From: CAZYWA01 sp964650975 [NCBI: uncultured bacterium]
GTDB taxonomy: Bacteria > JADJOY01
Reading direction: 5' to 3'
Assembly (NCBI GenBank): GCA_964650975.1
Contig: CAZYWA010000081.1
Coordinates: 1-20,707 of the forward strand
Length of the DNA: 20,707 nucleotides
Part shown: in pieces, positions 17,318 to 20,707 of the stretch
How positions within the stretch are numbered: the first letter of the stretch is position 1
Layout of the letters: every line of letters begins with the position of its first letter
Position numbers and translations under genes: made by a program
The notes under the pieces: model-generated
The model's database searches: none
What the model was told of the DNA's origin: nothing
Seen by the model: only the letters and a program-made list of their open reading frames with translations

Positions 17318-19099
17318 ATGCCCGCGGACACGATTCCCTCGCGACTGCTTCACCAGGCCCGGATGCGGCCAGATCAGCCTGCCTATTTCGTGAAATCGGG
17401 CGGTACCTGGGTGGGCACCAACTGGCGCACCTATGCGGGACAGGTTCGCCAGGCCGGGCGCGCGCTCATCACGCTCGGCGTGAAGCCGGGCGGGTGCATC
17501 GCGATCCTGGGCTTCAACCAGCCCGAATGGATCATCGCCGACGTGGGTGCCATGTCGGTGGGCGCGGCCGCCGCCGGCATCTACACGACGTGCTCGCCTC
17601 CCGAGGTGGCCTACATCATCCGCCACTCGGAGAGCCCGGTGGTGGTGGTCGAGAACCTCGATCAGTGGAAGAAGGTCGAGCAAGAGCTGGCGAACCTGCC
17701 CCAGCTCCAGTGGGTCGTGACGATGCACGGCACGCCCGCGGTCGATCACCCCAAGGTGCTGAGCTGGGAGCAGTTTCTGGCCAAGTCGAGCGGCACCGAG
17801 GACAAGATCTTCGACCAGCACGTCGAGTCGCTGAAGGACGATCAGCTCGCGACGCTCATCTACACCTCGGGAACCACGGGACCTCCCAAGGGCGTGATGC
17901 TCTCGCACAGGAACCTCGCGTGGACCGCGAGCGTCACCCGCGACCTGATCGGCGTCAGCCACGAGGACTCGGCGCTTTCCTACCTGCCGCTCTCGCACAT
18001 CGCCGAGCAGATGTTCTCGATCCACGGGCCGCTCACCCACGGCTACCCGATCTACTTCGCGGAATCGATCGACAAGGTGCCGGAGAACCTGAAGGAGGTT
18101 CAGCCCACGGTGTTCTTCGGCGTTCCGCGCATCTGGGAGAAGTTCCACGCCGGAGTCAACGCCAAGCTCAAGGACGCCAAGGGTGCCAAGAAGAAGCTGG
18201 TCGACTGGGCGATGGGCGTCGGGCGCCAGGTGAGCGCGCTCAAGAACCGCGGGAAGCAGCCGGGCGGAGCGCTGGCGCTCCAGTACCGGCTCGCCGACAA
18301 GCTCATCTTCTCCAAGCTCAAGCCGGCGATCGGGCTCGGGCGCGCGCGCATCTGCGTGAGCGGTGCCGCGCCCATCGCGCCCGAGGTGATCGATTTCTTC
18401 ACCGGGCTCGACATCGTGATCCTCGAGGTCTACGGCCAGTCCGAGGGCTCCGGCCCGACCAGCTTCAATCTGCCGGGACGCACCAAGATCGGCAGCGTCG
18501 GCGTGCCGCTGCCGGGAGTCGAGGTGAAGCTCGGCCCGGACGGCGAGATCCTGGTGAAGGGGCCCAACGTGTTCCTCGGCTACTACAAGGAGCCCGAGGC
18601 GACGGCGGAGACGCTGGTGGATGGTGGCTGGCTCGCGTCGGGCGACCTGGGCGAGTTCGACGCCGACGGCTTCCTCAAGATCACCGGCCGAAAAAAGGAG
18701 ATCATCATCACCGCGGGCGGCAAGAACATCGCGCCCAAGAACATCGAGGGTGCGCTCAAGAACTCCGAGCTCATCAACGAGGCCGTGGTGATCGGCGATC
18801 GGCGGAAGTACCTGACGGTGCTGATCACCCTCGATCCGGACGTGGCGGCCAAGTTCGCCACGGCGAATCGCTGCTCGCCGGAGAGCGTGCATGAGCATCC
18901 CAAGCTCCTGGCGGAGATCCAGAAGATTGTGGATGGGGTGAACGATCAGTTCGCGCGGGTGGAGGGCATCAAGAAGTTCAAGGTGCTGCCTCGGAATTTC
19001 ACGATCGATGCCGGCGAGCTGACGCCCACGCTCAAGGTGAAACGCAAGATCGTGAACAAGAACTGGGGCGACGCGATCGAATCGATGTATGCGGAATGA
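17318..19099 (+). CDS. Long-chain acyl-CoA synthetase (AMP-forming, FAA1-like)
   Basis: The enzyme joins fatty acids to CoA through an acyl-AMP intermediate, feeding beta-oxidation or lipid synthesis. The 593-residue length is typical of long-chain acyl-CoA synthetases of the FadD15/FAA1 group. Conserved motifs in order: AMP-binding YTSGTTGPPKGVMLSHRN (182-199), SYLPLSHIAEQ, VPRIWEKF, the A5 region VYGQSEGSGP, GDLGEFDADGFLKITGRKKE (442-461) and ITAGGKNIAPKNIE. No membrane segment is evident; the enzyme is probably cytosolic or peripheral. The start is set by a strong ribosome site. It follows amrS by 78 bases and precedes the membrane-protein gene by 54. Chain-length preference cannot be read. 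Confidence 0.95.
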   Translation: MPADTIPSRLLHQARMRPDQPAYFVKSGGTWVGTNWRTYAGQVRQAGRALITLGVKPGGCIAILGFNQPEWIIADVGAMSVGAAAAGIYTTCSPPEVAYIIRHSESPVVVVENLDQWKKVEQELANLPQLQWVVTMHGTPAVDHPKVLSWEQFLAKSSGTEDKIFDQHVESLKDDQLATLIYTSGTTGPPKGVMLSHRNLAWTASVTRDLIGVSHEDSALSYLPLSHIAEQMFSIHGPLTHGYPIYFAESIDKVPENLKEVQPTVFFGVPRIWEKFHAGVNAKLKDAKGAKKKLVDWAMGVGRQVSALKNRGKQPGGALALQYRLADKLIFSKLKPAIGLGRARICVSGAAPIAPEVIDFFTGLDIVILEVYGQSEGSGPTSFNLPGRTKIGSVGVPLPGVEVKLGPDGEILVKGPNVFLGYYKEPEATAETLVDGGWLASGDLGEFDADGFLKITGRKKEIIITAGGKNIAPKNIEGALKNSELINEAVVIGDRRKYLTVLITLDPDVAAKFATANRCSPESVHEHPKLLAEIQKIVDGVNDQFARVEGIKKFKVLPRNFTIDAGELTPTLKVKRKIVNKNWGDAIESMYAE

Positions 19100-19153
19100 G
19101 GGCGTCCGAGGGCGAGCGGACGCACCGCCGAGCCGCTCGTCGAATCCCCGTTG

Positions 19154-20707
19154 ATGCGTAATCGAGCGCTGCTCTATCCCGCGTTCTTTCTGTCGGGGGT
19201 GTGCGGGCTCGTCTATCAGGTGATCTGGGTGCGGCAGCTCTCGCTGCTGCTGGGGAATACCACCGAGGCGGTGGCCACGGTGCTGGCCGCGTTCATGCTC
19301 GGGCTGTCGATCGGCAGTGCGGTGGCGGGGCGGGTGGCGGACCGGGCGGCGCGGCCGCTCCGGCTCTACGGCGGCATCGAGATCGCGATCGGGTGCGCGG
19401 CGCTCGCGGCCACGTATCTCTTCGACTCGCTCGGGCCGGCCTATCGAGCGCTCGCTCGATCGCTCGGTGGGTACGGCAGTACCTTCGCGCTGGTTCGGTT
19501 CGGGTTTGCCTTTGCGACGGTGACGGTTCCCACGGCGCTCATGGGAGCGACGCTGCCGGTGGTCGCGCGAGCCCGCCTGGCGCCCGGGGGCGACGGGGCG
19601 GCTCGCCACGTGGGCGGTGAGGTGGGGCGGCTCTACGCGCTCAACACGCTTGGCGCCGCGCTCGGCTGCGCGCTGGCAGGATTCTGGGCGCTCGGGCACT
19701 GGGGACTCCACCGCACGGCGCTGGCGGCGGCGATCGGCAACATCGCGATCGGTGTCGCGGTGGCGCTCGCAGGCTCGGCGGGACGGGCCGAATCGAAGGC
19801 CGAGCCGCCGAGCGCGCCGCTCACGGACGCGAGCGCCGGCCCGGGCAGCGAGGGGACGGCACTGCGTCTGGTATGGCTCGCGGTGATCGCGAGCGGATTC
19901 ATCGGGCTGGCGCTCGAAGGGATATGGACCCGGGTGCTGCAGTTCTCGGTGGGATCGAGCGCCTACGCGTTTTCACTGATGCTCGCTGTATTTCTGGTGG
20001 GGCTCGCGATCGGCAGCGCCGGGGTGTCGCGGTTCGCCGACCGCGTGGAGCAGCCGGTGCGGGTGCTCGGACGCCTCGCGATCGCGCACGGAGTCGCGGT
20101 GGCGGCGTGCCTGGTGCTGTTCCTGCCCGCCACGCAGGCGATCGCGCGATTCGCCCCGCAATCGCGGTCGTTCGTGCTGCGGGCGTCGCTGGTGGCGCTC
20201 GCGCTGATGGGGCCGCCGACCTTGTTGCTCGGCACGATCTTCCCGCTCGGCACGCGGCTCGGCGCCTCGCTCGCGACGCGGGTGGGCCGCGACGTGGGCC
20301 AGCTCTACATGCTCAACACGCTGGGCTCGATCGCGGGGAGCCTGGCGACGGCTTTCGTCGGCATTCCGCTGCTCGGCACGGAGACCAGTCTGTTCGTGCT
20401 GGCGATCGCGAGCGCCGGCGTGGGCGCGGTGCTGCTGGCCCGGAGCGCCGCCGAGCGCGGTGCCGCCGCGGCCGGCGCGGTGACCGTCGCCGCGGTGGTC
20501 GCGGTCGCGAGCGGTGGGTCGTCGCATGCGCACGTGCTCATGCCGCTCTTCAGCGCGCCGCGCGGGCGCGACGAGTCGCCCGAGCCGGTCTTCTTCCGGG
20601 AAGGCCGTGCCTCGACGGTGAGCATTCACCGCTACGAGAGCTTCCGGAACCAGGGGGCGCTCAGGCTCTATACCAACGGCACGTCGATGACCGGCACCTT
20701 TTTCGAT
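19154..20707 (+). CDS. Multi-spanning membrane protein fused to spermidine-synthase-like domain, 3' truncated
   Basis: The open frame from ATG 19154 runs 518 codons to the right edge with no stop. It starts with a two-fold repeated transporter-like membrane domain: SGVCGLVYQVIW...FMLGLSIGS...ADR (from residue 14) is mirrored by SGFIGLALEGIW...FLVGLAIGS...ADR (from 247), and LYALNTLGAALG (160) by LYMLNTLGSIAG (384). After about ten to twelve helices a soluble part begins near residue 475, with REGRASTVSIHRYES and LRLYTNGTSMTGT. This resembles the N-terminal strand domain of spermidine synthases, so the methyltransferase-like core probably lies beyond the edge. Such fused membrane/spermidine-synthase-like proteins are widespread in uncultured bacteria; their reaction is unproven. 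No ribosome site precedes the start. Confidence 0.82.
   Translation, partial: MRNRALLYPAFFLSGVCGLVYQVIWVRQLSLLLGNTTEAVATVLAAFMLGLSIGSAVAGRVADRAARPLRLYGGIEIAIGCAALAATYLFDSLGPAYRALARSLGGYGSTFALVRFGFAFATVTVPTALMGATLPVVARARLAPGGDGAARHVGGEVGRLYALNTLGAALGCALAGFWALGHWGLHRTALAAAIGNIAIGVAVALAGSAGRAESKAEPPSAPLTDASAGPGSEGTALRLVWLAVIASGFIGLALEGIWTRVLQFSVGSSAYAFSLMLAVFLVGLAIGSAGVSRFADRVEQPVRVLGRLAIAHGVAVAACLVLFLPATQAIARFAPQSRSFVLRASLVALALMGPPTLLLGTIFPLGTRLGASLATRVGRDVGQLYMLNTLGSIAGSLATAFVGIPLLGTETSLFVLAIASAGVGAVLLARSAAERGAAAAGAVTVAAVVAVASGGSSHAHVLMPLFSAPRGRDESPEPVFFREGRASTVSIHRYESFRNQGALRLYTNGTSMTGTFFD

Noticed and set aside
17300-19711. 803-codon open frame on the minus strand opposite the acyl-CoA synthetase
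   Set aside because: Charged low-complexity composition, no domain and opposite a full set of AMP-binding motifs.

Overview
The window is about 20.7 kb of very GC-rich bacterial DNA. It carries ordinary chromosomal genes packed tightly, with no phage, IS, CRISPR, rRNA or tRNA visible. The NAD-dependent DNA ligase marks it as bacterial. A lipoprotein signal, a Sec-secreted glycosidase and an enoyl-ACP reductase fit a diderm host. GC content and gene mix suggest an uncultured or environmental lineage of the Myxococcota / Binatota / Eisenbacteria kind, but nothing here fixes the taxon.

Left part (1-10.5 kb). A RadA-like fragment on the minus strand is cut by the left edge and lacks its normal N-terminus, because fabI starts head-to-head almost on top of it. 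fabI overlaps by 4 bases a GTG-started lipoprotein of the sulfatase / alkaline-phosphatase superfamily. A rhomboid protease faces it tail to tail. The rhomboid gene and ligA diverge from a 118-bp spacer holding a CGTGAA/TTCACG inverted repeat. After ligA come an alpha/beta hydrolase, a secreted GH2 glycosidase and a NUDT19-like Nudix hydrolase, all on the plus strand. Stem-loops lie after the glycosidase and after the Nudix gene.

Middle part (10.5-16.1 kb). This is the most distinctive section. A minus-strand operon reads, in transcription order: Rieske oxygenase of the KshA/DAF-36 type, amidohydrolase_2, acetoacetate-decarboxylase-like protein, SDR dehydrogenase and a 65-aa protein. Two junctions overlap by ATGA, and clear Shine-Dalgarno sites precede every gene. 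An AraC-family regulator is divergent from it. The 314-bp spacer between them carries two identical 12-bp repeats spaced exactly 30 bp. I infer an inducible catabolic route for a ring compound of unknown identity: oxygenation, then hydrolysis or decarboxylation, lyase or aldolase chemistry, and dehydrogenation. The ADC-like member keeps the Schiff-base lysine pair but seems to lack the usual active-site glutamates, so it may do other chemistry.

Right part (16.1-20.7 kb). An AmrS-type radical SAM enzyme stands alone, without Memo or AMMECR1 partners in view. It is followed by a long-chain acyl-CoA synthetase with a strong ribosome binding site. Last is a large membrane protein with an internally duplicated transporter-like domain running into a spermidine-synthase-like region, cut by the right edge.
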